22,991 nt of DNA. It comes from Wenyingzhuangia sp. (GTDB taxonomy: Bacteria > Bacteroidota > Bacteroidia > Flavobacteriales > Flavobacteriaceae). A model generated the notes under the pieces. It was given only the letters and a program-made list of their open reading frames with translations, was not told the origin of the DNA and ran no database searches. The DNA is taken from NCBI GenBank assembly GCA_020628175.1, contig JAHDFK010000022.1, positions 1 to 22,991 of the forward strand, in the 5' to 3' direction. Positions 15,219-22,869 of the stretch are shown here, piece after piece; the first letter of the stretch is position 1; each line of letters begins with the position of its first letter. The position numbers and the translations under genes were made by a program.

Positions 15219-15219
15219 C
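15206..15219. promoter_or_regulatory. MarR-type site, copy 2 (before marR)
   Basis: GTTAGCTAAGCAAC. An outer inverted repeat TTTAGTT / AACTAAA (15202-15208 and 15217-15223) surrounds it, and TTAGCTAA is a palindrome in the middle. It overlaps the marR -33 box. Confidence 0.6.
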
Positions 15220-15256
15220 TAAATAATTACAGCTTGAAAAATAATAACAAAATTTT

Positions 15257-15270
15257 ATTGCTTAGTTAAC
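15257..15270. promoter_or_regulatory. MarR-type site, copy 3 (before aldo-keto reductase)
   Basis: ATTGCTTAGTTAAC; its complement GTTAACTAAGCAAT matches the other two copies at 12 of 14 bases, in opposite orientation. It lies 57 bp upstream of the reductase start. A weak -7-like TAATATTG follows at 15284-15291. Confidence 0.55.
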
Positions 15271-15327
15271 TACAAATCATTCTTAATATTGAATGAGGTT
15301 TTGTAAATTCATACAAAATTTAAGACC

Positions 15328-16344
15328 ATGCATATCAACGATAAATCAAATCCTCAACCCTATTTACCAAGCCCTGATAGATATACAAAAATGGAATACA
15401 ATCGTTGTGGACATAGTGGTATTTTACTGCCGAAATTATCTTTAGGTTTGTGGCATAATTTTGGCTTTTTTGATTCGTTTGAAAATGCACGAAACATTTT
15501 AAAAAAAGCTTTTGATTTAGGTATTACACATTTAGACCTGGCCAACAACTATGGACCTCCTTATGGTAGTGCCGAAGAAAATTTTGGTAGAATTTTAAAT
15601 AAAGATTTTAAAGGTTATAGAGATGAGTTATTTATAGCTACAAAAGCAGGTTACGATATGTGGCCAGGCCCTTATGGAAACAATGGTTCTAAAAAATATT
15701 TGGTTGCTAGTTTAGACCAAAGCTTGCAACGAATGGGACTAGATTATGTAGATGTTTTTTATCATCATAGACCTGATGCTGAAACTCCTTTAGAAGAAAC
15801 AATGCAAGCTTTAAGTTTGTTAGTAAAACAAGGAAAAGCATTGTACATAGGCTTGTCTAGATATAGTGCAGAAGATACTATAAAAGCTCAAAAAATATTA
15901 ACAGAATTAGGAACCCCTTGTTTGATACATCAATCTAAATATTCTATGTTAGAACGAAGTATCGAAAAAAATACGTTGCCTACTCTTTTAGAACAAAAAA
16001 TTGGTGCTATCGTTTTCTCTCCCTTAGCGCAAGGATTACTTACAGACAAATATTTAGATGGAATACCTGAAAATTCTAGAGCTTCAAAAAACAATACTTA
16101 TTTGCAAAAAGATGCAGTAGAAAAAACAATTATCAAAATTCAAAAATTAGATGTTATTGCTAAAAATAGAGGTCAAAAATTATCGCAAATGGCTATTTCT
16201 TGGATATTAAGACAGCAAGCTATTACTACTGTTTTGATTGGAGCAAGTAGCCCTAACCAATTAGAAGAAAATGTAAATGCTGTAAATTACCCGCCATTTT
16301 TAGAAGAAGAAATCAATAATATTGATCGTATTTTAAAAGCCTAA
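15328..16344 (+). CDS. Aldo-keto reductase, YghZ (AKR14)-like
   Basis: A 338-residue NADPH-dependent reductase with the (alpha/beta)8 fold, closest to the YghZ/L-glyceraldehyde 3-phosphate reductase group. Group marks are YNRCGHSGILLPKLSLGLWHNFG (24-46), the catalytic tetrad D70 and Y75 (HLDLANNYGPPYGSAE), K106 (ATKAGYDMWPGPYG) and H146 (FYHHRPDAETPLEET), and C-terminal coenzyme contacts LIGASSPNQLEENV. In E. coli YghZ detoxifies methylglyoxal and other aldehydes; a similar role is inferred here. It diverges from marR and has a MarR-type site upstream, so it is probably induced by a compound sensed by that regulator. It ends at a strong terminator, so it is transcribed alone. Confidence 0.85.
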   Translation: MHINDKSNPQPYLPSPDRYTKMEYNRCGHSGILLPKLSLGLWHNFGFFDSFENARNILKKAFDLGITHLDLANNYGPPYGSAEENFGRILNKDFKGYRDELFIATKAGYDMWPGPYGNNGSKKYLVASLDQSLQRMGLDYVDVFYHHRPDAETPLEETMQALSLLVKQGKALYIGLSRYSAEDTIKAQKILTELGTPCLIHQSKYSMLERSIEKNTLPTLLEQKIGAIVFSPLAQGLLTDKYLDGIPENSRASKNNTYLQKDAVEKTIIKIQKLDVIAKNRGQKLSQMAISWILRQQAITTVLIGASSPNQLEENVNAVNYPPFLEEEINNIDRILKA

Positions 16345-16347
16345 AAA

Positions 16348-16380
16348 AAAGATCCATCAACATTAAATTGATGGATCTTT
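16348..16380. terminator. Bidirectional intrinsic terminator
   Basis: AAAGATCCATCAA pairs with TTGATGGATCTTT (13 bp, perfect) around a 7-nt loop, four bases after the reductase stop. A-rich sequence on the left supplies a U tract for the minus-strand 2TM transcript; the plus side ends in TTTCTTT. Confidence 0.85.
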
Positions 16381-16430
16381 CTTTGCAATTTCTACGAATC
16401 CTTAACCAACGAAGGGAATAAAAATAATTT

Positions 16431-16628
16431 TTATCCTTTTATCATCAATCCTAATCCCCAAAAAACAAGTGGATATAAAAACCATTTATGATGTTGCCAA
16501 CCTCCAAATTGATAATTTATAAAAGCTAAGAATAAGATGACTATACAATATTTTAGTACGCAAAAATAAAATCCTTTTTTTCTATATTCTAAATTAGTAT
16601 TCTCGTTTGTTGTCTTTGTGTGTTCCAT
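16431..16628 (-). CDS. 2TM-domain protein
   Basis: A 65-residue protein resembling the 2TM domain found alone or fused to sensor kinases in flavobacteria. After a short polar N-terminus, GFYFCVLKYCIVILFLAFINY (19-39) forms helix one and WFLYPLVFWGLGLMI (49-63) helix two, with the W-x-x-YP motif typical of the family. The ATG giving MEHTKTTNENTN is chosen, since a longer frame would start inside the upstream promoter area. In this group 2TM proteins are frequently encoded beside LytTR-type regulators; none is in this window, but LytTR-like repeats lie upstream. Role unknown, perhaps membrane stress sensing. A -7 box TATTTTTG lies at 16688-16681. Confidence 0.65.
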   Translation of the reverse strand: MEHTKTTNENTNLEYRKKGFYFCVLKYCIVILFLAFINYQFGGWQHHKWFLYPLVFWGLGLMIKG

Positions 16629-16680
16629 TTTCTTTTTATTTAAATTAACTACCTCAAAGATCTCATAGATAAAAGCTGAA

Positions 16681-16688
16681 CAAAAATA
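16681..16688 (-). promoter_or_regulatory. Candidate -7 box of 2TM gene
   Basis: CAAAAATA reads TATTTTTG on the minus strand, 52 nt before the start codon. No TTG -33 element; instead the LytTR-like repeats begin 11 bp upstream, as would suit an activator-dependent promoter. Confidence 0.4.
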
Positions 16689-16699
16689 ATCATGACTCA

Positions 16700-16756
16700 A
16701 CTGTTAAAATATCATGATGAACTGTTAGGTTTAAAAAAAAATCTACAGTTCATCAT
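16700..16756. promoter_or_regulatory. LytTR-like direct repeats with third inverted copy
   Basis: ACTGTTAAA (16700-16708) and ACTGTTAGG (16721-16729) are 9-bp elements with exactly 12 bp between them, the spacing of LytTR-family binding sites. A third, ATGATGAACTGT to ACAGTTCATCAT, forms a 12-bp inverted repeat (16714-16725 with 16745-16756). The last contains ACAGTTCAT, which fits the usual LytTR half-site. The site could serve the 2TM gene; mnmE begins 66 bp to the right. Confidence 0.45.
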
Positions 16757-16809
16757 AAAATATTGGCTTACATTTATACTAATATATTATAACTTATAAG
16801 TTAAAACAG

Positions 16810-16817
16810 TAATTTTG
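16810..16817 (+). promoter_or_regulatory. Candidate -7 box of mnmE
   Basis: TAATTTTG fits TAnnTTTG and is followed after 4 nt by the mnmE ATG, so transcription would start at or near the start codon. No good -33 box is visible. Confidence 0.45.
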
Positions 16818-16821
16818 CAAT

Positions 16822-18222
16822 ATGATATTAAAAGATACTATTGTTGCACTTGCTACAGCTTCTGGTGTTGGTGCCATTGCTGTTATTCGTTTGTCTGGAC
16901 CAGATGCTATTAAAATTGCTGATGCTTGTTTTGTTTCTATCAAAGAAAATAAATCTTTAACAGCACAAAAATCACATACGTTGCATTTGGGTCATTTTGT
17001 AGATGTAAAACGTGTTATCGATCAAGTATTGGTATCTGTTTTTAAAAATCCGCACTCGTATACTGGTGAAGATACTATCGAAATTTCTTGTCATGGATCG
17101 CAATATATACAACAAGAAATCATTCAAATTTTATTAAAAAAAGGAGCTCGTATGGCAGATGCTGGTGAGTTTACCTTACGTGCTTTTATCAATGGTAAGT
17201 TAGATTTATCACAAGCTGAGGCAGTTGCCGATTTAATATCTTCAGATTCAGAAGCTTCACATCAAGTAGCTATGCAACAAATGCGTGGTGGGTTTTCTAA
17301 CGAAATTCAATTGCTAAGAGATAAGTTAATCAACTTTGCTTCTTTAATAGAATTGGAATTAGATTTTGCAGAAGAAGATGTAGAATTTGCCGATAGAAGT
17401 GAATTCAAATCTCTAGTCGCTAGAATTCAGTTGGTTTTAAAACGTTTGATTGATTCTTTTGCTGTGGGTAATGTTATTAAAAACGGAATTCCTGTAGCTA
17501 TTGTAGGAGAACCTAATGTTGGTAAGTCAACTCTTTTAAATGCACTGCTTAACGAAGAACGTGCCATTGTATCAGACATTGCGGGTACCACTCGAGATAC
17601 TATTGAAGATGAAATAATTATTAATGGAGTTTCTTACCGCTTTATTGATACAGCTGGAATAAGAGAAACAAACGATGTTGTAGAGAGTATTGGAATTCAG
17701 AAAACATTTGAAAAAATTACTCAGGCACAAGTTGTTATTTATTTGTTTGACTCTTCTACCCTAGTTTCAGACCAAGAAAAATCGAATCAAGCTATTGTAG
17801 AAATCAACAAAATAAAAAATCAATTTCCGTTAAAGCAGCTTATTATTATTGCAAACAAAGCAGACAAAGTAACAACGGAAGATATTGCTACGTTAAAAGC
17901 ACAACTACCTGAATTAATAGCTATTTCTGCCAAAGAAAAATCGGGAATAGAAGCGTTAACAAACGAGCTTACAAAACTTGTAAACATTGGTGCCTTAAAT
18001 AATAGCGACACCATTGTTACCAACTCGCGTCATTACGACGCACTCTTAAAAGCGCTAAACGAAATTGACAAAGTTGATTATGCCATACAAAACAATGTTT
18101 CTAGTGATTTGATGGCGATAGATATTAGACAAACTTTGTACTATTTTGGTTTGATAACTGGAGAAGTTACTAATGATGACCTACTAGGAAACATTTTTGC
18201 TAATTTCTGTATTGGGAAATAA
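16822..18222 (+). CDS. mnmE: tRNA modification GTPase MnmE
   Basis: A 466-residue GTPase that, with MnmG, installs the 5-carboxymethylaminomethyl group on wobble uridine 34 of certain tRNAs, using a tetrahydrofolate one-carbon unit. The N-terminal folate-binding domain (1-120) carries HSYTGEDTIEISCHGS and GEFTLRAFINGKLDLSQAEAVADLI. The inserted G domain has G1 GEPNVGKS (229-236), G2 DIAGTTRD (252-259), G3 DTAG (276-279) and G4 NKAD (345-348). The helical domain ends with the invariant CIGK (C463), needed for modification. All motifs are intact and the length is normal. MnmG is not in the window. The gene ends 29 bp before a strong terminator and is probably transcribed singly. Confidence 0.95.
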   Translation: MILKDTIVALATASGVGAIAVIRLSGPDAIKIADACFVSIKENKSLTAQKSHTLHLGHFVDVKRVIDQVLVSVFKNPHSYTGEDTIEISCHGSQYIQQEIIQILLKKGARMADAGEFTLRAFINGKLDLSQAEAVADLISSDSEASHQVAMQQMRGGFSNEIQLLRDKLINFASLIELELDFAEEDVEFADRSEFKSLVARIQLVLKRLIDSFAVGNVIKNGIPVAIVGEPNVGKSTLLNALLNEERAIVSDIAGTTRDTIEDEIIINGVSYRFIDTAGIRETNDVVESIGIQKTFEKITQAQVVIYLFDSSTLVSDQEKSNQAIVEINKIKNQFPLKQLIIIANKADKVTTEDIATLKAQLPELIAISAKEKSGIEALTNELTKLVNIGALNNSDTIVTNSRHYDALLKALNEIDKVDYAIQNNVSSDLMAIDIRQTLYYFGLITGEVTNDDLLGNIFANFCIGK

Positions 18223-18251
18223 AAACACATATTTTCTGTTTCTATAAATAA

Positions 18252-18291
18252 AAAAAGAGACACAAACATAATACTGTTTGTGTCTCTTTTT
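18252..18291. terminator. Bidirectional terminator between mnmE and DUF4468-like gene
   Basis: AAAAAGAGACACAAACA pairs with TGTTTGTGTCTCTTTTT (17 bp, perfect) around a 6-nt loop. T runs end the hairpin on both strands, serving the two convergent genes. Confidence 0.9.
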
Positions 18292-18314
18292 AAAGTATAT
18301 TTTAGATTCGTTTT

Positions 18315-18986
18315 CTACCAATCAGAATCAGAACTCATAGACTTGCTATAGTTTTTAAACATTTTTACAAGCCCGTTAAAATAATTTTCTATGTAGGTAT
18401 CTGTTTTTCCTAAAACACGCTTTTTAGGTTTACCACTAGATTTATACACATAAATTTTACGTAAGGGATGCCAATTTTCTACTTCTATCTGTTTTACAAG
18501 CTCAATAGGTACTTTTCTTAAAGGAATGTCTTTATACCTAGCTGGTACTTCGTAGTCGTTATCTATAGTTTTGTACTCCATTGAGTTTAACTCAACTTTC
18601 ATTCTATCTGCTTTGATATAAATTGTCATTGTATATCTTACATCATGTTTTTCAGATAGTAAAGGTAAAGAACTTGTATAATATAAATCTGGAGCCAATC
18701 CTTTTATTCTAACAAACTTATTTTCAGAAGTTACATCTATCACATCTTCTGGATTAGAATAGGTAACTTTAATAAAATCTATAATTTTAGCGTAATTTTC
18801 TTCTACTGTTCCTGGTGATTTAACAATTACATAATTGTTTAGTACAGACTCCCACCCCAAAAGCTTGTTAGAAGGCTCGTCAGTTTTAACAAATTTAAAA
18901 ACACTTGGATGTTGTTTTTTTTGAGCAGTTAAAGTACAAACAGACAATAAAATTCCTGTAAAGGCGATAAATAATTTTCTCTTCAT
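18315..18986 (-). CDS. Exported DUF4468-like protein
   Basis: A 223-residue protein with a signal peptide (residues 1-21, ending CTLTAQ; the Cys17 is not in a good lipobox). The mature part looks like DUF4468, a TBP-like alpha/beta domain common in Bacteroidota: an N-terminal helix VEENYAKIIDFIKVTYSNPEDVI, then strands KFVRIKGLAPDLYY, a VRYTMTIYIKADRMKVEL strand pair, and a C-terminal helix ENYFNGLVKMFKNYSK. Such proteins are predicted to lie in the periplasm or cell surface; their role is unknown. The gene lies alone on its strand between mnmE and dps. The family call rests on pattern and length only. Confidence 0.55.
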   Translation of the reverse strand: MKRKLFIAFTGILLSVCTLTAQKKQHPSVFKFVKTDEPSNKLLGWESVLNNYVIVKSPGTVEENYAKIIDFIKVTYSNPEDVIDVTSENKFVRIKGLAPDLYYTSSLPLLSEKHDVRYTMTIYIKADRMKVELNSMEYKTIDNDYEVPARYKDIPLRKVPIELVKQIEVENWHPLRKIYVYKSSGKPKKRVLGKTDTYIENYFNGLVKMFKNYSKSMSSDSDW

Positions 18987-19362
18987 GTTGTTTTTTTGTT
19001 TAAAAATAACAATTCGGATATTGTTTCTTGTTCTTTTATTTCACTTACATTCAAATAACACCAAAAATTAACAAGATTAATATATTGTTTAATTTTTTAA
19101 GAACAATTTAATAGCTAATTTTCATTTTTGAGCTCTTACTTTTATCCCAAAAAACTCCATTGCATATAAACATGCAAATTTATTTGTGGAAAACATTTAT
19201 CAAAGAACATAATAATAAAATAGCTCACTATAATTGTATATTTTTTCAAACAACGAAACCTTGAGTTGACACAAATCAATACATTACAAAAACCCCATCA
19301 ATAGATAAATTTCACTATCAACATACCTTTGTAATAGTTATTAATCAAAAACAATAAATATT
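18987..19362. other. Intergenic region between DUF4468-like gene and dps
   Basis: About 376 bp, AT-rich, holding the divergent 5' ends of the two genes. Apart from the dps -7 box at 19324-19331, I see no convincing gene, RNA structure or repeat. The length leaves room for activator sites that cannot be recognised here. Confidence 0.5.
19324..19331 (+). promoter_or_regulatory. Candidate -7 box of dps
   Basis: TACCTTTG fits TAnnTTTG, giving a leader of roughly 27 nt. The -33 position lacks TTG, consistent with regulation by an activator or alternative factor during stress. Confidence 0.5.
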
Positions 19363-19866
19363 ATGAATACTACTTTAAAACCTTATGCAAAAATTGGATT
19401 TACACATTTAGAAACAGCTCAAATAGTGAGTTCTTTAAACAAATTACTTGCTGCTTATCATGTTCACTACCAAAAACTAAGAAATTTTCATTGGAATGTT
19501 GTGGGACCTGATTTTTTTGATATACATGAAAAGTTTGAAGCACTATACAATGAAGTAAAAGTTAATATTGATGAAATTGCTGAACGTGTGAGAGTGTTTG
19601 GAAAAAAACCAATGAGTACACTTAGCGATTATTTAGAATATTCTGAGATAAAAGAAGTACACACACCTGTTACCTCTACAGAAATGGTACATCACATTTT
19701 AAACGATTTTGAAATATTATTAAATATTATGAATACCGTAAATGATAATGCTAAGAAAATTGAAGATAGAGGAACCGAGGATATGATGATTACTTTTATT
19801 AGAAAAATGGAAAAATCACACTGGATGTTAACATCATTTATAAAAAATGAAAACAGCACTCTGTAA
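19363..19866 (+). CDS. dps: Dps-type ferritin-like DNA-protection protein
   Basis: A 167-residue four-helix protein of the Dps family, which forms a 12-subunit shell, oxidises Fe(II) with hydrogen peroxide and protects DNA. The intersubunit ferroxidase ligands fit the family spacing: H43 in the NFHWNVVGPDFF motif, H55 in DIHEKFE, D70 and E74 in DEIAERV. Another family stretch follows at VFGKKPMSTLSDYLE (78-92). The N-terminus has a short tail with few basic residues, so strong DNA binding is not assured. The next gene starts 38 bp downstream on the same strand. The assignment is secure; whether it binds DNA is not known. Confidence 0.9.
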   Translation: MNTTLKPYAKIGFTHLETAQIVSSLNKLLAAYHVHYQKLRNFHWNVVGPDFFDIHEKFEALYNEVKVNIDEIAERVRVFGKKPMSTLSDYLEYSEIKEVHTPVTSTEMVHHILNDFEILLNIMNTVNDNAKKIEDRGTEDMMITFIRKMEKSHWMLTSFIKNENSTL

Positions 19867-19904
19867 CAAATATTTATATTTTTTTAATCATTAAAACTAA
19901 GTAA

Positions 19905-21446
19905 ATGGCACTCCTAGGATCAGTAATAAAATTGGCTTTAGAAACTATAGATACACTATCTACAGAAAACAAAACAGCATTTGAAAAACAAAACACACAA
20001 TTACAAAATTTACTAAATACTGCTAAAGACACAGCATTTGGAAAATACTATGGTTTTTCAGAAATTTTAAATTCCAACAATTACATTAAAGAATTTCAAG
20101 CTAGTGTGCCTATCCATACCTATAAGGAAATCAATAAAAAATGGTGGTTACAACAACAAAAAAAAACAGACATAACTTGGCCTAGCAAACCTGACTTTTT
20201 TGCTGTAAGTAGCGGAACCACAGGTAAAAAGTCTAAACACATCCCAATCACAAATGACTTTATAACAAATACTAGAAAAGTAGGAATATCAATGCTTAAA
20301 TCATTAGCTAATTTTGAACTAGCTGACGAAGTATTTGAAAAAGAAATTTTTATGCTAAGTAGTAGCGCAAATTTAAAAACGCATGAATATGGATTTAAAA
20401 CAGGTGAAATTAGTGGTATTAATGTTACTAATTTTCCTGATTGGTATGATACATTTTACAGACCCGGAAAAGAAATAGCTGCTATTACAGATTGGGATGA
20501 ACGTCTTGAAAAAATAGCCGAAGAAGCTCCCAACTGGGATGTTGGTGCCATTGCTGGAATACCCTCTTGGATTTTAGAGGTATTAAAAGCTATTATTAAA
20601 AAACATAACCTAAAAAACATTCATGAAATCTGGCCTCATTTCTCATTATACTCTTCTGGTGGAGTTGCTTTTGAAACCTACCGTAAATCTTTTGAAAACA
20701 TCTGTGGTAAAAAAATTCAAGTATTAGATACCTATTTAGCTTCAGAAGGATTTATTGCATATACAGCTAGACCTAATACAATGAATATGAAATTGGCTTT
20801 AGAACACAACATGTTTTTTGAATTTATACCTTTTAACCAGTATGGATTTGATGAAAATGGAAATTTATTAAAAAACCCTAAAGTGAATACAATTAACGAA
20901 GTAGAAGAAAACAAAGAATACGCGTTAGTATTGACCACAAGTGCTGGAGCATGGCGTTACATGATTGGTGACACAATAAAATTTGTGAATCTAGAAAAAG
21001 AAGAAATTGTACTAACAGGTAGAACTAAATTTTTCTTAAATGTTGTAGGATCACAATTGTCTGAAGAGAAATTAGACAATGCTATTGTAAAACTTTCAAA
21101 AGAATTACACCTTGAGATTAACGAATATATTGTAGGAGCAATACAAAAAAACGATAGTTACAGACATCAATGGATTTTGGTTTCTGACACAACTACAGAT
21201 ACAAATATATGCGCTAGTTATTTAGATAAAGTTTTGAAAAAAGCAAATAAAAATTATAGTGTAGCTAGATCTAAAGCCCTAGAAAGTATACATGTAAAAG
21301 TAATATCAAAACAGCAATATCATGCTTTTTTAAATTATAAAAAGAAAAAAGGTGGACAAATTAAAACACCAAAAGTTATGAAAGAGAAAGATCTATTAAA
21401 AATGATGTCTTTTTTAGATAAAACATATGCAAAATCCATAAAATAA
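19905..21446 (+). CDS. GH3-family adenylating enzyme
   Basis: A 513-residue member of the GH3 superfamily, known in plants as acyl-acid amido synthetases that join jasmonate, auxin or benzoates to amino acids through an acyl-adenylate. Visible marks: the ATP-binding FFAVSSGTTGKKSKHIPIT (98-116), LYSSGGVAFETY, the YLASEGFIAYTARP segment (about 278-291), ALVLTTSAGAWRYMIGDTIKF (346-366) with the hinge region, and LTGRTKFFLNVVGSQLSEEKLD where the C-terminal lid domain begins. Length fits the family. Bacterial substrates are unknown, and "GH3" here is not glycoside hydrolase family 3. It probably forms an operon with the following DUF748 gene, 15 bp away, and maybe with dps. Confidence 0.8.
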   Translation: MALLGSVIKLALETIDTLSTENKTAFEKQNTQLQNLLNTAKDTAFGKYYGFSEILNSNNYIKEFQASVPIHTYKEINKKWWLQQQKKTDITWPSKPDFFAVSSGTTGKKSKHIPITNDFITNTRKVGISMLKSLANFELADEVFEKEIFMLSSSANLKTHEYGFKTGEISGINVTNFPDWYDTFYRPGKEIAAITDWDERLEKIAEEAPNWDVGAIAGIPSWILEVLKAIIKKHNLKNIHEIWPHFSLYSSGGVAFETYRKSFENICGKKIQVLDTYLASEGFIAYTARPNTMNMKLALEHNMFFEFIPFNQYGFDENGNLLKNPKVNTINEVEENKEYALVLTTSAGAWRYMIGDTIKFVNLEKEEIVLTGRTKFFLNVVGSQLSEEKLDNAIVKLSKELHLEINEYIVGAIQKNDSYRHQWILVSDTTTDTNICASYLDKVLKKANKNYSVARSKALESIHVKVISKQQYHAFLNYKKKKGGQIKTPKVMKEKDLLKMMSFLDKTYAKSIK

Positions 21447-21461
21447 ATTTCAAAAAATACT

Positions 21462-22544
21462 ATGAAAATACATTTCAAAAAAAGATATACCATTCCATTA
21501 ATTATTTTGGTCGCCTTAATTTCTCTGCGGCTATATTTACCTACATTCTTAAAAAAATATGTAAATAATGTACTTGCCAATATTCCAAATTATTACGGTG
21601 AAGTAGAAGCTATTGATGTAAATTTATACAAGGGAGGATACCAAATTAAAAACATGTATCTCGTAAAAACAAACGCAGAAACAAATATACCTGTAGTAAA
21701 CATAAAAAATGCTGATATTTCTATAGAATGGAAATCTTTATTTAAGGGCGCTATTGTTAGTGATATTGAGCTAACCCAACCTTACTATAATTTTGTTATT
21801 GAAGATCAGCAAAAAGATACTATAAACAATACTGATATTGAAAGTTGGACACAAGCTTTAACAAGTTTAGTACCCATAGATATCAACCATCTTAAAATCA
21901 TAAACGGAAAAATATCTTATATACAAACCAATACAAAACCTAATATTGATATTGACATACACAATGTAAATTTAGATGCTAAAAACTTAAGAAATGTTGT
22001 TCAGAAAAAACGTAACCTCCCTTCTAGTATTAGTGGTTCTGCAGAATCATTTGGAAACGGAAAAATGGCTATTGAGGGGGGGGTAAATTTAATTAAAGAA
22101 ATTCCAGACCTAGATATTTCTTTGAGTCTAAAAAATGCAAACATTACTTCTATTAATAACTTCACTAATCATTATGCTGGTGTAGATTTTAAGCAAGGTG
22201 ATTTTAGTTTTTTTACTGAAATGGCTATTGCTGATGGATATATGGTTGGTACTGTTAAACCTTTTCTTAAAAATTTAAAATTTATTTCTAAAAAAGATTC
22301 ATTTATTGATGTGATTTGGGAAGGCTTTCTAAGTTTTTTTAAATTTTTAATTGTTAATAAAAACAACAACACAATTGCAACCAAAGTACCTTTTGAGGGT
22401 GATCTAAACAATATAAAAACTAACGTATATATTACTATTGGTAATACTTTTAAAAATGCCTGGATTAAAGCTTTTGAAGAATTAAATAAAGATGAAATTG
22501 ATTTTAAAGATGCTACACAAAAAGCAGACAATAAAAAATTATAA
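21462..22544 (+). CDS. DUF748/AsmA-like membrane-anchored protein
   Basis: A 360-residue protein with one N-terminal membrane helix (about 10-28) and a long, mostly beta-stranded periplasmic part. The pattern VEAIDVNLYKGGYQIKNMYLVK (48-69), then AIVSDIELTQPYYNF and LKIINGKISYI, is that of DUF748/AsmA-like repeat proteins, whose larger relatives form lipid-carrying beta grooves between the two membranes. A lipid-transport or envelope role is therefore inferred. The C-terminus ends in a polar ATQKADNKKL tail. The coding sequence contains eight consecutive G at 22076-22083, out of keeping with the AT-rich surroundings; a slip of one base there would truncate the protein after about residue 207. 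Probably cotranscribed with the GH3-family gene. Confidence 0.7.
   Translation: MKIHFKKRYTIPLIILVALISLRLYLPTFLKKYVNNVLANIPNYYGEVEAIDVNLYKGGYQIKNMYLVKTNAETNIPVVNIKNADISIEWKSLFKGAIVSDIELTQPYYNFVIEDQQKDTINNTDIESWTQALTSLVPIDINHLKIINGKISYIQTNTKPNIDIDIHNVNLDAKNLRNVVQKKRNLPSSISGSAESFGNGKMAIEGGVNLIKEIPDLDISLSLKNANITSINNFTNHYAGVDFKQGDFSFFTEMAIADGYMVGTVKPFLKNLKFISKKDSFIDVIWEGFLSFFKFLIVNKNNNTIATKVPFEGDLNNIKTNVYITIGNTFKNAWIKAFEELNKDEIDFKDATQKADNKKL
22076..22083 (+). repeat. Poly-G tract (8 G) within DUF748-like gene
   Basis: Eight consecutive G encode part of Glu-Gly-Gly-Val at about residues 205-208. Such a run is rare in this AT-rich DNA and can slip during replication. Confidence 0.9.
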
Positions 22545-22555
22545 AATATACCCAT

Positions 22556-22604
22556 CAACCCAAAGAGCCCTCTAAATAATTTTATTTAGGGGCTCTTTGG
22601 GTTG
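22556..22604 (+). terminator. Long hairpin after the DUF748-like gene
   Basis: CAACCCAAAGAGCCC pairs with GGGCTCTTTGGGTTG (15 bp) and, after a one-base bulge, CTAAATAA pairs with TTATTTAG across a two-base loop. It lies 11 bp after the stop codon, as a terminator would, though no T run follows on the plus strand. Confidence 0.65.
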
Positions 22605-22850
22605 TATAGGACACATGTTTTGAAGATAACAATAAGATCATTTTCGTAAATATTGCTATTCTTTAAATTAGTAGTATTAGATAAACAACTTATAAAAACA
22701 TGCGTTGTTCTTAATTATATAGTGATAATTTCGAGTACAATATCTTTTGTTTTTTTTCTTGACAAAGTCCTTTTAAATAAAATAGATAAAACTATTATGT
22801 ATCTTATTAATTAATGAAAAGAGTTTTATTATTATACCCTTCATAAATCT

Positions 22851-22869
22851 GAATTTGAATTTCAAATTC
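22851..22869. repeat. 19-bp palindrome in right-end region
   Basis: GAATTTGAA and TTCAAATTC form a perfect inverted repeat around a single T. Possible operator for a gene beyond the window or chance in AT-rich DNA. Confidence 0.35.

Noticed and set aside
16681..16760. Inverted repeat before mnmE as a riboswitch or attenuator for mnmE.
   Set aside because: The predicted mnmE transcript start lies downstream of it, and the arms lack a following T run; binding-site repeats explain it better.
22172..22558. Minus-strand 128-codon frame over the 3' end of the DUF748-like gene.
   Set aside because: Shadow of the plus-strand gene; its hydrophobic residues are the complement of Lys/Asn-rich codons.
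22759..22795. CTTGACA followed by AAATAAAAT as a sigma70-type promoter.
   Set aside because: Bacteroidota do not use the TTGACA/TATAAT consensus, and no gene is seen directly downstream.
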